DNA of 64,000 nucleotides, from positions 124,001 to 188,000 of the forward strand of contig NZ_LZHZ01000031.1 of the NCBI RefSeq assembly GCF_001667505.1, given 5' to 3'. Positions 19,549-32,993 of the stretch are shown one piece after another. The notes beneath the pieces were generated by a model that did no database searches, was not told the origin of the DNA, and worked only from the letters and a program-made list of their open reading frames with translations. This DNA is from Mycobacterium sp. ACS1612 (GTDB lineage: Bacteria; Actinomycetota; Actinomycetes; Mycobacteriales; Mycobacteriaceae). How positions within the stretch are numbered: the stretch's first letter is position 1; each line of letters begins with the position of its first letter. A program made the translations under genes and the position numbers.

Positions 19549-20196
19549 ATGTCGCACAACGGATCTGATATCACCGCGCCAACCCTGGCCATCGCCTACC
19601 ATTCCGGCTTCGGCCACACCGCGGTGCTCGCCGACGCCGTCGCCGCCGGTGCCAGACAAGCGAGCGCACACGTGCATGTGATCGCGGTCGACAGGATCAC
19701 CGACGAACAGTGGGACATCCTGGACGCCGCCGACGGGATCGTGTTCGGCACGGCCACGTACATGGGCAACGTGTCGGCCGGCTTCCAGACGTTCAGCGAG
19801 CAGACCGGGCGGCGGTGCCTCAATGGCACCTGGCGCGACAAGGTCGCGGCCGGGTTCACGAACTCCGGCGCCAAGAGCGGCGACAAGCTGAACACCCTGA
19901 TGTCGTTGGCCGTCTTCGCGGCCCAACACCACATGCATTGGGTGAGTTTGGGTCTGGGGCCAGGCTGGAACAGCAGCGCAGGCAGCGAGAACGACCTGAA
20001 CCGACTCGGCTTCTGGTTGGGCGCAGGTGCGCAGACCGACGTGGACGCCGACTTCGATCAGGTGCACTCGTCGGACGTGCAGACCTGCCGCCATCTCGGC
20101 TGGCGGGTCGCGGTGGTGACCCGTCAACTCACCGTCGGGCGGTCGGTCACTGCAGCGGCTTCAACTCCTGCAGCATCGTCGGCACCAACTCGCTGA
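19549..20196 (+). CDS. Flavodoxin-like/NAD(P)H dehydrogenase (WrbA-related)
   Basis: A 215-residue flavodoxin-fold protein. The N-terminal phosphate loop is IAYHSGFGHTAVLADAVAAG, followed by GTATYMGNVSAGFQTFSEQT and AAGFTNSGAKSGDKLNTLMS, matching FMN-binding WrbA-type NAD(P)H quinone reductases. The last 17 or so residues (SVTAAASTPAASSAPTR) are low-complexity and lie antisense to the convergent reductase gene, so they may be a late extension. It starts one base after the SRPBCC stop. Confidence 0.8.
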   Translation: MSHNGSDITAPTLAIAYHSGFGHTAVLADAVAAGARQASAHVHVIAVDRITDEQWDILDAADGIVFGTATYMGNVSAGFQTFSEQTGRRCLNGTWRDKVAAGFTNSGAKSGDKLNTLMSLAVFAAQHHMHWVSLGLGPGWNSSAGSENDLNRLGFWLGAGAQTDVDADFDQVHSSDVQTCRHLGWRVAVVTRQLTVGRSVTAAASTPAASSAPTR

Positions 20197-21517
20197 CCGT
20201 CGGGTGGATGTGCATGGTGCGGGAGATCGCGGTGTAGGGTTTTTTCGCCGTCATGATGTCGAGGATCGAGTGGATGACCTCGTCGCCCCCGACACCGAAG
20301 ATGGCCGCGCCCAGGATCTGCTCGGTCTCGGCGTCGACGACCACCTTCATGAACCCCTGGGTCTCGCCCTTCTCCACTGCACGCCCGACGCGTGTCATTG
20401 CGCGCTTGCCCACCAACGCTTTTCGACCCGACTTGCGAACCTCGTCGACCGTCATGCCCGCGCGGCCCAGTGGCGGATCGATGTAGAGCGCGTATGTGGT
20501 GACGCGATCGCTCACCCGCCGAGGGTCGTCGTCGAGCAAGTTGGCCGCCACGATCTCGTAGTCGTTGTAGGACGTATGGGTGAAGGCCCCCCGGCCGTTG
20601 CAGTCGCCCATCGCCCAGATGTGTTCGACGTTCGTCCGTAATTGGTCGTCGACGACGATGTAACCGTGGCTGTCGGTCTCGACGCCCGCCTTCTCCAAGC
20701 CGAGATCGTCGGTGTTCGGGCGCCGCCCGACGGCCAGCAGCAGATGCGTGCCGGCGATCGGCTCGGCGCCCTCGCTCGGCACCACCGCGAAACCACTGTC
20801 GTGCCTGGTGAACCGCATCGCGTTGGCGTTGAGCACGATGTCGATGCCCTCGGCCTCGAGGATCTCCTTGATGGTCGCCGAAACGTCCTCGTCTTCCCGT
20901 GACGTCAGCCGCGGCCCGCGCTGCAGAACGGTGACCCGAGCGCCGAATCGGCGGTACATCTGGGCGAACTCGAGTGCGATGTAGCTGCCGCCGACGATCA
21001 CCAGATGCCCTGGGACAGTGTCCAATTCGAGAATGCCGACATTGGTCATGTAGTCGATGCCTTCGAGACCCGGCATGTCGGGCGCCACCGCACGGCCGCC
21101 GACGTTGAGGAAGATCCTGTCGGCTTCCAAGTCCCTGCCGTCGACGCTGATGGTGTGCGGCCCTACGAAGCGGGCGTGTCCACGAATCAGCGTGCAGCCC
21201 GCCATGCCCTCCAACCACGATTCGACGCCGCTGCGGTCGTCGAGCATGATCTTGTCCTTGCGTGCCTTGACCTTCGCCATGTTCACGCTGATTTCGCCTG
21301 TGCCGACACCGAATTCGGCTCCGCGGCGGGCCAGATGTGCGGCGTGCGCGCTGGCCACCAGCGTCTTGGTCGGGATACAGCCGGTGTTTACGCAGGTGCC
21401 GCCGACCAGGTGGCGTTCGATCACGGCGACGGTCTCGCCGGCTTCGGTCAGCCTGCCTGCCAGCGGCGGCCCGGCCTGACCGGCGCCGACGATGATCGTG
21501 TCGAATTTCTCTGCCAT
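20147..21517 (-). CDS. FAD-dependent pyridine nucleotide-disulfide oxidoreductase
   Basis: A 456-residue class I disulfide reductase. The N-terminal FAD motif is IIVGAGQAGPPLAGRL, the redox-active pair is GGTCVNTGCIPTKT, the NAD(P) motif is VIVGGSYIALEFAQMY and the C-terminal active-site base region is HIHPTVSELVP. It resembles proteins annotated as mercuric reductase but lacks the N-terminal HMA domain and the C-terminal vicinal cysteines needed for Hg(II), so that name is not supported. The 3' end overlaps the convergent flavodoxin gene by 50 bp. Confidence 0.85.
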   Translation of the reverse strand: MAEKFDTIIVGAGQAGPPLAGRLTEAGETVAVIERHLVGGTCVNTGCIPTKTLVASAHAAHLARRGAEFGVGTGEISVNMAKVKARKDKIMLDDRSGVESWLEGMAGCTLIRGHARFVGPHTISVDGRDLEADRIFLNVGGRAVAPDMPGLEGIDYMTNVGILELDTVPGHLVIVGGSYIALEFAQMYRRFGARVTVLQRGPRLTSREDEDVSATIKEILEAEGIDIVLNANAMRFTRHDSGFAVVPSEGAEPIAGTHLLLAVGRRPNTDDLGLEKAGVETDSHGYIVVDDQLRTNVEHIWAMGDCNGRGAFTHTSYNDYEIVAANLLDDDPRRVSDRVTTYALYIDPPLGRAGMTVDEVRKSGRKALVGKRAMTRVGRAVEKGETQGFMKVVVDAETEQILGAAIFGVGGDEVIHSILDIMTAKKPYTAISRTMHIHPTVSELVPTMLQELKPLQ

Positions 21518-21523
21518 GGACGA

Positions 21524-22015
21524 CTACACCAGTGGCGCGAAGCTGACGAGGAACGCGATCAGGAAGCCGCCACCGACAGCCACGACGTCTTCGCCGATGG
21601 CCACCGGTCGGTCCTTACCGCCGTTGGCTGCGCCCAGCCGACTGCGGGCTTCGGCGCCGCCCAGCGTGCCGAGCACCGCTCCGATGATGCCAGCGCCCAT
21701 CCCGATGAAGGTGTGGTGCGACACGCTGCCGATCACCGCGCCCGCGAACGCCCCGGTGACCAGCCGGGTGATGAACTGCGGCGGCGTCTTGCGGCTGGGC
21801 GTCTTGGGCAGCTGATCGGTGACCAATTCGACGAGCAGGAAAATGCTCAGCACGGTGACGGTGATCGGATGCGCCACCCACTCCGACCATTTGCCGTCGA
21901 CGTCGATCCAACCCAAAAACGCCCCCCATGCCACCACGGCCGGTGCGGTCAGCGCGCGCAGGCCCGCGATCACACCGATCAGCACAGCGAGCACGAGAAC
22001 GATCACCTGCGTCAT
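21524..22015 (-). CDS. DUF4126 membrane protein, Rv2120c-like
   Basis: A 163-residue protein with four hydrophobic segments (IVLVLAVLIGVIAGLRAL; TVTVLSIFLLVELVTD; ITRLVTGAFAGAVIGSV; and a C-terminal glycine-rich one) and the GLRALTAPAVVAWGA signature of DUF4126. Function unknown. It lies 6 bp upstream of the reductase on the same strand and between it and hisG, matching Rv2120c. Confidence 0.8.
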   Translation of the reverse strand: MTQVIVLVLAVLIGVIAGLRALTAPAVVAWGAFLGWIDVDGKWSEWVAHPITVTVLSIFLLVELVTDQLPKTPSRKTPPQFITRLVTGAFAGAVIGSVSHHTFIGMGAGIIGAVLGTLGGAEARSRLGAANGGKDRPVAIGEDVVAVGGGFLIAFLVSFAPLV

Positions 22016-22082
22016 GGCAACCTCCGGAGCCGCGAAACGGACTACCGGACGCTAACACGCATAACGCAACGGAGCCTGTCAA

Positions 22083-22934
22083 TCAGAATCGGCAGAATCG
22101 GATGTCAGACGCCAGAATCGCCTTGGCGCCGATCGCGGCGAGTTCGTCCATGATCGCGTTGACGTCACGACGAGGCACCAAGGCCCGCACCGCAACCCAC
22201 GCCGGATCGGCGAGCGGGGCGATCGTCGGGGATTCGAGACCGGGTGTGACGGCGGTCGCGTCGTCGAGGACGCTGCGCGGACAGTCGTAATCGAGCATCA
22301 GATACTGCTGACCGAACACCACACCCTGCACCCGGCCCGCGAGTTGGTCTCGGGCAGCGGCGTTGTGCTCGCCCGCGTCCTCGCGTTCGATGAGAACCGC
22401 CTCGGAATCGCACAGCGCTTCGCCGAACGCGACCAGGTCATGCAGCGACAGCGTGCGGCCGGAACCGACCACGTCGGCGATGGCGTCGGCGACGCCGAGT
22501 TGCACCGAAATCTCTACCGCACCGTCGAGCCGGATGACGGTGGCCTCAATCCCCCTGCGGGCCAGGTCTTTTCGCACCAGATTGGGAAACGCGGTGGCGA
22601 TCCGTTTGCCTGCGAGGTCTTCGACGCGCCACTGCCTGCCCGCGGGCGCCGCGTAGCGGAACGTCGACGAGCCGAAGCCGAGCGCGAGCCGTTCGGTGAT
22701 GGGTGCGTCGGACTCCTGCGCGAGGTCGCGACCGGTGATTCCCAGGTCGAGCTGACCTGATCCGACATAGATCGCAATGTCTTTGGGTCGCAGAAAGAAG
22801 AACTCGACGTTGTTGACCGGGTCGATGACGGTCAGATCCTTGGCGTCGGTGCGGCGCCGGTAACCCGCCTCCGACAGGATCTCGGCGGCCGGTTCGGACA
22901 GCGTGCCCTTGTTGGGTACGGCGACGCGCAGCAT
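22083..22934 (-). CDS. hisG: ATP phosphoribosyltransferase
   Basis: A 283-residue long-form HisG, catalysing the first step of histidine synthesis (ATP + PRPP to phosphoribosyl-ATP). [16 protein letters not shown] begins the catalytic domain. The PRPP-binding stretch is [20 protein letters not shown], and the C-terminal regulatory domain ends [14 protein letters not shown]. The ATG at 22934 aligns with the mycobacterial protein. An alternative ATG at 23000 overlaps the hisE stop (TGATG) and would add 22 residues; coupling favours it, homology favours 22934. Confidence 0.92.
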   Translation of the reverse strand: MLRVAVPNKGTLSEPAAEILSEAGYRRRTDAKDLTVIDPVNNVEFFFLRPKDIAIYVGSGQLDLGITGRDLAQESDAPITERLALGFGSSTFRYAAPAGRQWRVEDLAGKRIATAFPNLVRKDLARRGIEATVIRLDGAVEISVQLGVADAIADVVGSGRTLSLHDLVAFGEALCDSEAVLIEREDAGEHNAAARDQLAGRVQGVVFGQQYLMLDYDCPRSVLDDATAVTPGLESPTIAPLADPAWVAVRALVPRRDVNAIMDELAAIGAKAILASDIRFCRF

Positions 22935-22999
22935 GCCATTCGGCGATGTGGGGGCACCTCCCGCGTCAGCTGGGGGACCACTTGGGCGAAGAGCAGACA

Positions 23000-23281
23000 T
23001 CACAGCTTGGCGTACACGTCGTCGAGCGTGAGTCCACGCGAGATCATCAGCACCTGCGTCCAGTACAACAGCTGGCTGACCTCGTCGGCCAGGGCGTCGT
23101 CGCTCTCGTGTTCGGCCGCCAGCCACACCTCGCCGGCTTCCTCGAGAATCTTCTTGCCGATCCCGTGCACCCCGCCGTCGAGGGCGGCGACGGTGCCGCT
23201 GCCCGCCGGCCTGGTGCGCGCGCGCTCCGTCAACTCGGCGAACAGGGCATCGAACGTTTTCACGGGACGCGATTGTTTCAC
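23000..23281 (-). CDS. hisE: Phosphoribosyl-ATP pyrophosphatase
   Basis: A 93-residue all-helical MazG-fold enzyme catalysing the second step of histidine synthesis. The metal-binding region is [19 protein letters not shown] and the C-terminus is [11 protein letters not shown]. The GTG at 23281 ([14 protein letters not shown]) gives the usual length. It is directly upstream of hisG on the same strand, as in M. tuberculosis. Confidence 0.93.
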   Translation of the reverse strand: MKQSRPVKTFDALFAELTERARTRPAGSGTVAALDGGVHGIGKKILEEAGEVWLAAEHESDDALADEVSQLLYWTQVLMISRGLTLDDVYAKL

Positions 23282-23297
23282 GTCCGCGATGCCGCGG

Positions 23298-24743
23298 TCA
23301 CGCGGGTTTGCCTCGGACCGCCTCCTCGATTTGGTCGCCAACGCTCTTGTCGATGCTGCGCCAGTAGTCGAAGGCCCGCTGCAACACCTGTTCGGACACC
23401 CCGTTCCGCAGATGCCCGGCGACATTGTTCACCAACCGCCGGCGTTCCGCATCGTCCATCACGTCACGGACCAGCACGCCCGCCTGCCGCCAGTCGTCGT
23501 CGGCGGCCCGCGGCGTGTTGGCGGCGCGCACCATCTCACCGTCGGCCGACCACACCACCTCCGCGGCCCTGGCCGGGTCGGCCTGCGGACCGCCGTAGGA
23601 GTTGGGCGCGTACACCGGGTCGGCGACGTTGTGGATCCGCATGGCGCCGTCCTTGGAGTACGAATGCACCGGTGCCTTGGGCGCGTTGACCGGGATCTGC
23701 TTGTAGTTGACGCCCAGCCGGGCCCGGTGCGCGTCGTTGTAGGCGAACGTGCGGCCGAGCAGCATCTTGTCCGGGGACAAACCGGTGCCGGGCACCTGGT
23801 TGCTCGGCGAGAAGGCGGCCTGCTCGATCTCGGTGTGGTGGTCGGTGTAATTACGGTTCAACACCAACCTGCCGACCTCGATCAGCGGGTAGTCGGCGTG
23901 CGGCCACACTTTGGTCAGGTCGAACGGGTTGATCCGGTACGTCTTGGCGTCGTCGAACTGCATGATCTGCACCTTCAACGTCCAACTCGGGTAGTCGCCG
24001 CGCTTGATCGCCTCATGCAGGTCACGCGCGTGGTAGTCGCCGTCGACACTGACCAGCCGGTCGGCATCGCCCTGCATCAGGTTCTGCACCCCCTGATCGG
24101 AGATGAAGTGGTATTTGATCCACGCGATCTTCCCGTCGGCGTTCAGCCAGCTGTAGGTGTGGCTGCCGTAGCCGTTCATGTGCCGCCAGGTGCTGGGGAT
24201 GCCGCGGTCGCCGAACAACCACGCCACCTGATGCGCCGACTCCGGGGTGAGGGTCCAGAAATCCCATTGCATGTCGTGATCGCGCAGGTTGTTGTCCGCG
24301 CGTCGCTTCTGCGAGCGGATGAAATGCTGGAATTTCAACGGATCCCGGATGAAGAACACCGGGGTGTTGTTGCCAACGATGTCGAGGTTGCCCTCGGCGG
24401 TGTAGAACCGCAGCGCGAAACCGCGCGGGTCACGCCAGGTGTCTGGGCTGCCACGCTCCCCCGCCACCGTCGAAAACCGAATCAGCGTATCGGTTTTCAC
24501 ACCCGGTTGGAACACCGCGGCGCGGGTGTGAGCGCTGACGTCGTTGGTCACCTCGAAGTACCCGAAGGCACCGGACCCCTTGGCGTGCGGTTGGCGTTCC
24601 GGGATGCGCTCCCGGTTGAAGTTGGCCATCTGCTCGATCAGGTAGCTGTCCTGCAACACGATCGGGCCATCGGGTCCGATCGTCAGCGAGTGCACATCGC
24701 TGGCGACCGGGATGCCTGCGTCGTTCGTCGTCGGTTCGGTCAT
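23298..24743 (-). CDS. Monofunctional haem catalase
   Basis: A 481-residue small-subunit catalase decomposing hydrogen peroxide. The active-site His53 lies in [15 protein letters not shown], the distal Asn is in [15 protein letters not shown], and the haem-ligating Tyr is in [17 protein letters not shown]. It is a complete typical catalase, unrelated to KatG. An AAGGAG ribosome site precedes the ATG. It lies 16 bp beyond the hisE start, on the same strand. The symbol katA is likely but was not assigned. Confidence 0.93.
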   Translation of the reverse strand: MTEPTTNDAGIPVASDVHSLTIGPDGPIVLQDSYLIEQMANFNRERIPERQPHAKGSGAFGYFEVTNDVSAHTRAAVFQPGVKTDTLIRFSTVAGERGSPDTWRDPRGFALRFYTAEGNLDIVGNNTPVFFIRDPLKFQHFIRSQKRRADNNLRDHDMQWDFWTLTPESAHQVAWLFGDRGIPSTWRHMNGYGSHTYSWLNADGKIAWIKYHFISDQGVQNLMQGDADRLVSVDGDYHARDLHEAIKRGDYPSWTLKVQIMQFDDAKTYRINPFDLTKVWPHADYPLIEVGRLVLNRNYTDHHTEIEQAAFSPSNQVPGTGLSPDKMLLGRTFAYNDAHRARLGVNYKQIPVNAPKAPVHSYSKDGAMRIHNVADPVYAPNSYGGPQADPARAAEVVWSADGEMVRAANTPRAADDDWRQAGVLVRDVMDDAERRRLVNNVAGHLRNGVSEQVLQRAFDYWRSIDKSVGDQIEEAVRGKPA

Positions 24744-24854
24744 GTCGAGTCTCCTTGTGCCGGGCCGGAAGTCGGCTCTTGCCGCAAGTGTGTACTCGAA
24801 GGAGGTCAGGCTGTCCCTAGCAGGTGAGCCATCGTTCCCACAAAAAGCGACACG

Positions 24855-26381
24855 TCAGTGCGCCGGGTGATGCGCCTCGTGGTGGTAGGCCTCGCGGTGC
24901 ATGTCCTCCAGATGCATGCCTTTGGTTTCCTGCACCCACTGCCACACGAACGCGAACGACAGGAGCGCGCACAGCGCATAGAAGCCGTACGCCATGCCCA
25001 GGTGGTCACGCAGTCCGGGGAAGCTGACGGTGATCAACCAGTTGGCCACCCATTGACCTGCCGCGGCGAGGCCGAGGGCGGCCGCCCTGATGCGGTTCGG
25101 GAACATCTCACCCAGCAACACCCAGACCATCGGCCCCCACGACATGCCGAACGCAACCACGAACAGATTGGCGGCGATCAGGGCGATCGGCCCGGACGCG
25201 CCGGGCAGTGACGGGACCATCTCGCCTTCTGCGTTGGGTTCAAGCTCCGCCACCAGGCCGAAGATGACCGCCATCGTGCCCAATGTGACCGCCATCCCGA
25301 TCGAGCCGACCAGCAGCAGTGGTTTACGCCCGACCTTGTCCACCAGCGCGATTGCGATCAAAGTGGTCGCGATGTTGGTCACCGATGTGATGACCGTGAT
25401 GAGGAACGCCGCACTCTCGCCGAATCCCACTGCCTCCCAGAGGATGTTGGAGTAGTAAAAGATCACGTTGATGCCGACGAACTGCTGGAAAATCGAAAGC
25501 CCAAGTCCCACCCAGACAATCCCGTAGATGCCGCCGGTCGGCTTCTTCAAATCGCTCCAGGACGGCGGCTTTTCGGCTTTCAGCGATTCCTGTATCCGGG
25601 TGATCGTCAGCTCGAGGCTCTTCTCGCCGAGAAGGACCGACAGGACCCTACGCGCCTCAGGGATGCGGTACTTCGCGACGAGGTATCGCGGCGATTCTGG
25701 AATGGTGAAGGCCAGCACACCGTAGACGACCGCCGGCAACGCCATCGCGATGAACATCCAGCGCCAGGCCTCCATGCCCAACCAGAGGACTTCACCGGAA
25801 CCACCGGCCAAATGGGCCAGCAGATAATCGATTGCCAGCGACAGGAAGATGCCGGTCACGATCGCCAACTGTTGCAGCGAGCCGAGTCGCCCGCGAATAC
25901 GCGGCGGCGACGTCTCTGCGATGTACATCGGCGCGATGACGGAGGCCACGCCCACGCCGATGCCGCCGATGATCCGGAAGACCACCAGCATCCAGACGCC
26001 GCTCGGCAGGCCGAGGTAATGGTCGTCGTTGGTCCCGAGGAAGTTGAAGGACAGCCCGGCGCCGATTGCACTGATCAGGAACAGCAGCGCGGCGATCTTC
26101 ATCACCGCCAGTCGGCCGATCCGATCGGCGAGCCTGCCGGCGGTGACCGCGCCAAGGGCGGCCCCGAGCAACGCCGAGGCCACGGCGAACCCCAGCCTGA
26201 ACCCGCCGACCCCGAATTGGCCCTCGATCGCCGAGACTGCGCCATTGATCACCGCGCTGTCATAGCCGAAGAGCAGGCCGCCGAGGGCAGCTACCGACGC
26301 GATCCGGACGACGCGACCGGCATGCTCGGTTTCTTCGTACTCGACTACGGATGAGGAATCGCCAACGGGTCCGTGAGTCAT
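24855..26381 (-). CDS. Sugar porter family MFS transporter
   Basis: A 508-residue, 12-segment transporter. Sugar-porter signatures are GGLLFGYDSAVINGAVSA, GRLADRIGR, PMYIAETSPPRIRGRLGSL, PESPRYLV, QQFVGINVIFYYS and LVDKVGRKPLLLVG. These identify a proton-coupled or facilitative sugar uptake system; the sugar is not evident. The last residues (HREAYHHEAHHPAH) are histidine-rich, which is unusual for the family. GGAGGGG precedes the ATG. Confidence 0.9.
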   Translation of the reverse strand: MTHGPVGDSSSVVEYEETEHAGRVVRIASVAALGGLLFGYDSAVINGAVSAIEGQFGVGGFRLGFAVASALLGAALGAVTAGRLADRIGRLAVMKIAALLFLISAIGAGLSFNFLGTNDDHYLGLPSGVWMLVVFRIIGGIGVGVASVIAPMYIAETSPPRIRGRLGSLQQLAIVTGIFLSLAIDYLLAHLAGGSGEVLWLGMEAWRWMFIAMALPAVVYGVLAFTIPESPRYLVAKYRIPEARRVLSVLLGEKSLELTITRIQESLKAEKPPSWSDLKKPTGGIYGIVWVGLGLSIFQQFVGINVIFYYSNILWEAVGFGESAAFLITVITSVTNIATTLIAIALVDKVGRKPLLLVGSIGMAVTLGTMAVIFGLVAELEPNAEGEMVPSLPGASGPIALIAANLFVVAFGMSWGPMVWVLLGEMFPNRIRAAALGLAAAGQWVANWLITVSFPGLRDHLGMAYGFYALCALLSFAFVWQWVQETKGMHLEDMHREAYHHEAHHPAH

Positions 26382-26439
26382 GTGACACCCCTCCGCAGCA
26401 TTGCGTGATGTGGGTCACATTCAACCACTCACGGCTACG

Positions 26440-27120
26440 TCAGGCGGTGCGTTCCCCGAACTGTGTGAGTTCCGCGTGCACGCGACGCAGGTCGGCGACG
26501 TCGATGCCGGCGAGCGAACGCACGTGGCGTCGTCGGGGTCCCTTGGGCACCGCGACGTCGTTGGGCACCACCAGCACCGGGCACCCCGCGCCCTCGGCCG
26601 CCGCGGTGCCCGTCACCGAGTCCTCAATGGCCAGACAGAAATCCGGCGGGACGTCCAACAGTTCGGCCGCCCGCAGATAAAGGTCGGGCGCCGGTTTGCC
26701 CTGCGCCACCTCGTCGGCGCACACGGTCGTCGAGAAGTATTCGCGCCCAATGCTGTTCAAAGCCCTGTCGGTGAGTTGCCGCTGGGTGTTGGTGACCAGC
26801 GCCATCGGAGTGCCTTCGGCGGCAAGCGCTTCCAGCAACTCCTGCGCGCCGTCGCACCACGGCAATCCCGCGTCGAACAACTCCGCGGTGTACTCGTGCA
26901 GCCAGTGAATGGAGCCTGCCATCGCTGCGGGGTCGACAGGCAAACCCAGATCGGCGTACACGGTCTGCATGGTGTCCTCGGCAGATCCGCCGACCATCGA
27001 TTCGCGCACCTCGGGCGTCAGCCTGCCACCGAGGCGTTCGTAGAGCGCCGCCAGCGAGATGTCCCAGAGTTTTTCGGAGTCGACGAGCGTGCCATCCATG
27101 TCGAACAGCACCGCCTGCAT
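26440..27120 (-). CDS. HAD-superfamily hydrolase (beta-phosphoglucomutase-like)
   Basis: A 226-residue HAD phosphatase: motif I VLFDMDGTLVDSEKLW, motif II in MALVTNTQRQL, and motifs III/IV GKPAPDLYLRA and IEDSVTGTAAAEGAG. The helical cap is of the beta-phosphoglucomutase/phosphatase type. The substrate is unknown. It stands alone between the transporter and metH. Confidence 0.85.
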   Translation of the reverse strand: MQAVLFDMDGTLVDSEKLWDISLAALYERLGGRLTPEVRESMVGGSAEDTMQTVYADLGLPVDPAAMAGSIHWLHEYTAELFDAGLPWCDGAQELLEALAAEGTPMALVTNTQRQLTDRALNSIGREYFSTTVCADEVAQGKPAPDLYLRAAELLDVPPDFCLAIEDSVTGTAAAEGAGCPVLVVPNDVAVPKGPRRRHVRSLAGIDVADLRRVHAELTQFGERTA

Positions 27121-27223
27121 GAGGCCAATTCTGTCATGGCGGTCGGGGTGCGGCTAAATCGCGAGCCTGCAGTTGTTATGTAGCTCACTCGAACTTCCTC
27201 GCGACACCTGTAGTTTCGCGGAT

Positions 27224-30958
<3,735 letters not shown>

Positions 30959-30963
30959 GTGCA

Positions 30964-31052
30964 CTCCTTCCGTAAGCGGAAGGCGTCCTTGACTCTGCCG
31001 AGCGTGGCGGATACCGGCACTACCACCCGGTCCCGTTGCAACGCCTCTCGGC
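30964..31052 (-). promoter_or_regulatory. SAH riboswitch with ribosome-site sequestering hairpin
   Basis: Read on the minus strand, GCCGAG (31052-31047) pairs with CTCGGC (31002-30997) as stem P1. The core AGGCGTTGCAACGGG follows the 5' arm, and ACCGG/CCGGT forms an inner hairpin. GGCGT (31045-31041) can pair with ACGCC (30986-30982) as a pseudoknot. CCTTCCG (30983-30977) pairs with CGGAAGG (30972-30966), burying the metH ribosome site. This matches my memory of the SAH riboswitch consensus (5' GAGGAGCGUUGCAACG-like core, 3' CUCGG, distal pseudoknot), a class known upstream of metH and ahcY. SAH binding would free the ribosome site. Confidence 0.75.
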
Positions 31053-31233
31053 CAAGACAGTCTACGTCGTCACCTGACCGACGTCTGGACGCCCAGCTCA
31101 CCGCCGCGTCGTCTTATAGTTAAACAGGTTAACGATATTGCAGCCGAAGGTATTTCGTCGCGCCCTCCGATTCGCGGTTCGCCACGTGTGGCTATGCCCC
31201 TCGCGCCCACCGCGCAGGGCTTACGCTGGCGTT

Positions 31234-32157
31234 GTGACCCCGTCGGATGCGAGCGGCTTTATGGATGGTCTTCGCGCAAGCGGCTCATCCGAAAACCGCC
31301 CGGGCCTGCCCAAACTCAATGACACCGTGATTGTCGCCGCCTTCGAAGGCTGGAACGACGCCGGCGACGCCGCCAGCGATGCGTTGGAACACCTCGACGC
31401 GATCTGGGAGGCCGAGCCGATCGTCGAGATCGACGACGAGGCGTACTACGACTACCAGGTGAACCGCCCGGTCATCAGGCAGGTCGACGGCGTCACCCGA
31501 GAACTGGTGTGGCCCTCGATGCGGATTTCACACTGCCGCCCACCCGGGTCCGATCGCGACATCGTGCTGATGCACGGCGTAGAGCCGAACATGCGGTGGC
31601 GGACGTTCTGCGCCGAACTGCTGGCGATCGCCGACAAGTTGAACGTGCAGACCGTCGTCATCCTGGGCGCGCTGCTGGCCGATACGCCGCACACCCGGCC
31701 CGTCCCGGTCTCCGGTGCGGCGTACTCCCCCGATTCGGCGAAGACGTTTGGCCTGGAGGAGACCCGCTACGAAGGCCCGACCGGCATCGCCGGGGTGTTC
31801 CAGGACGCGTGTGTGCAGGCGGGCATTCCGGCCGTGACGTTCTGGGCCGCGGTTCCGCACTACGTGTCGCAGCCGCCGAATCCCAAGGCGACGGTGGCAC
31901 TGCTGCGACGCGTCGAGGATGTGCTCGATATAGAGGTGCCGCTCGCCGATCTGCCGAGTCAGGCCGAGGAGTGGGAGCAGGCGGTCAGCGAGATGACGGC
32001 CGAGGACGACGAGATCGCCGAATACGTACAGTCACTCGAAGAGCGCGGCGACGCCGAGGTCGACATGAACGAGGCGCTGGGCAAGATCGACGGCGACGCG
32101 CTGGCCGCCGAGTTCGAGCGTTACCTACGGCGCCGCGGCCCCGGCTTCCGGGGCTGA
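31234..32157 (+). CDS. PAC2-family protein, Rv2125-like
   Basis: A 307-residue protein of the PAC2 (proteasome assembly chaperone 2-like) family. Signatures are VIVAAFEGWNDAGDAASDAL, VVILGALLADTPHTRPV and PAVTFWAAVPHYVSQPPNPKA. The name reflects fold similarity; no proteasome role is established in mycobacteria. GTG 31234 was chosen; an ATG nine codons later (31261) is also possible. It is divergent from metH. A small CCCCGG-CTT-CCGGGG hairpin at 32139-32153 overlaps the stop region. Confidence 0.85.
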   Translation: MTPSDASGFMDGLRASGSSENRPGLPKLNDTVIVAAFEGWNDAGDAASDALEHLDAIWEAEPIVEIDDEAYYDYQVNRPVIRQVDGVTRELVWPSMRISHCRPPGSDRDIVLMHGVEPNMRWRTFCAELLAIADKLNVQTVVILGALLADTPHTRPVPVSGAAYSPDSAKTFGLEETRYEGPTGIAGVFQDACVQAGIPAVTFWAAVPHYVSQPPNPKATVALLRRVEDVLDIEVPLADLPSQAEEWEQAVSEMTAEDDEIAEYVQSLEERGDAEVDMNEALGKIDGDALAAEFERYLRRRGPGFRG

Positions 32158-32993
32158 CAACCGGGCTTCCGGAGATGTTTGCTGAAGCCCAATTCGGCGC
32201 CTGAGCCGCAACAATATTTGCTGCTTTTTCAACAACCTGATTTAGCGCAGAAAATGCGCCGAAGACCACCTGCTGGGGAATCGCCACGGCAGAACAGCGG
32301 CTTTGCCGATTCGTGTTGCGGCTCGGCTGATTGGGCGGTGGGAGCGGATGGCTACGCCGCCGGCGTTGCGAGTAGTGAAGTACTCCGGAAATTGTGCCGA
32401 CCGAGGAGTAAAAGGTAATCGGGGACGATTTCATTCTTCCGGGGAGGAAACCACGGGGGGCGATAGACGCGGGTGCGGTGATGGGCATCGATAGCAAGTC
32501 GAATGTCGTTGGCTCCGGCCGAGTTTCGATAGCCAGCCCGCGGCCGGCCTGAGCCGCCGCCATCCCACGGTGCTTCGAATTTGTCCAGGAGCGTCGCCGA
32601 ACGAACTGTCGCATCGCAACGTCACCTGACACCCTGCGCGGAGGATCGCAGGTCTCCATCCCATAAGCGGCGATACGTGACCCTAAGTACAGCGCATCGC
32701 CTCTTACGTCGTATTGCAATGGAATTCAGCAAATAGCCGGCCCCGACAATACGTACCTGGTTCCGTGAGGCCCACCGGCTCAGTGCTTTCGCGAAGATGC
32801 CAGCATCTACCATCTCGCACCCATTGTTTCATCAGGTGATTAATGTGGTGCGGCAAAGATTGTAACCGGCGTAGCGTCCGGGATCAGATCGAATGTTGCG
32901 ACGTCGCCGCCTCGAAGATCTCGCCTGCCCCACAAGGCTGTAATCAAGTTCCACGACACTTGCTGTTGTGGACGAGCTGCAGTCCCTGCGAAG
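32158..32993. other. Gene-poor, lower-GC stretch at the left edge of the island
   Basis: About 840 bases without a convincing gene. The composition drops immediately after the PAC2 stop (AT-rich patches near 32205-32260 and 32700-32730). Short open frames occur on both strands but have no codon bias, ribosome sites or recognisable motifs. No transposase, integrase or flanking repeat was found. I read it as the left boundary of an inserted region. Confidence 0.5.

Noticed and set aside
20147..21517. Mercuric reductase
   Set aside because: No HMA domain and no C-terminal vicinal cysteines; only the general disulfide-reductase core is present.
30959..31233. Cobalamin riboswitch upstream of metH
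   Set aside because: No B12-box-like element was found, and the structure fits the SAH riboswitch much better.
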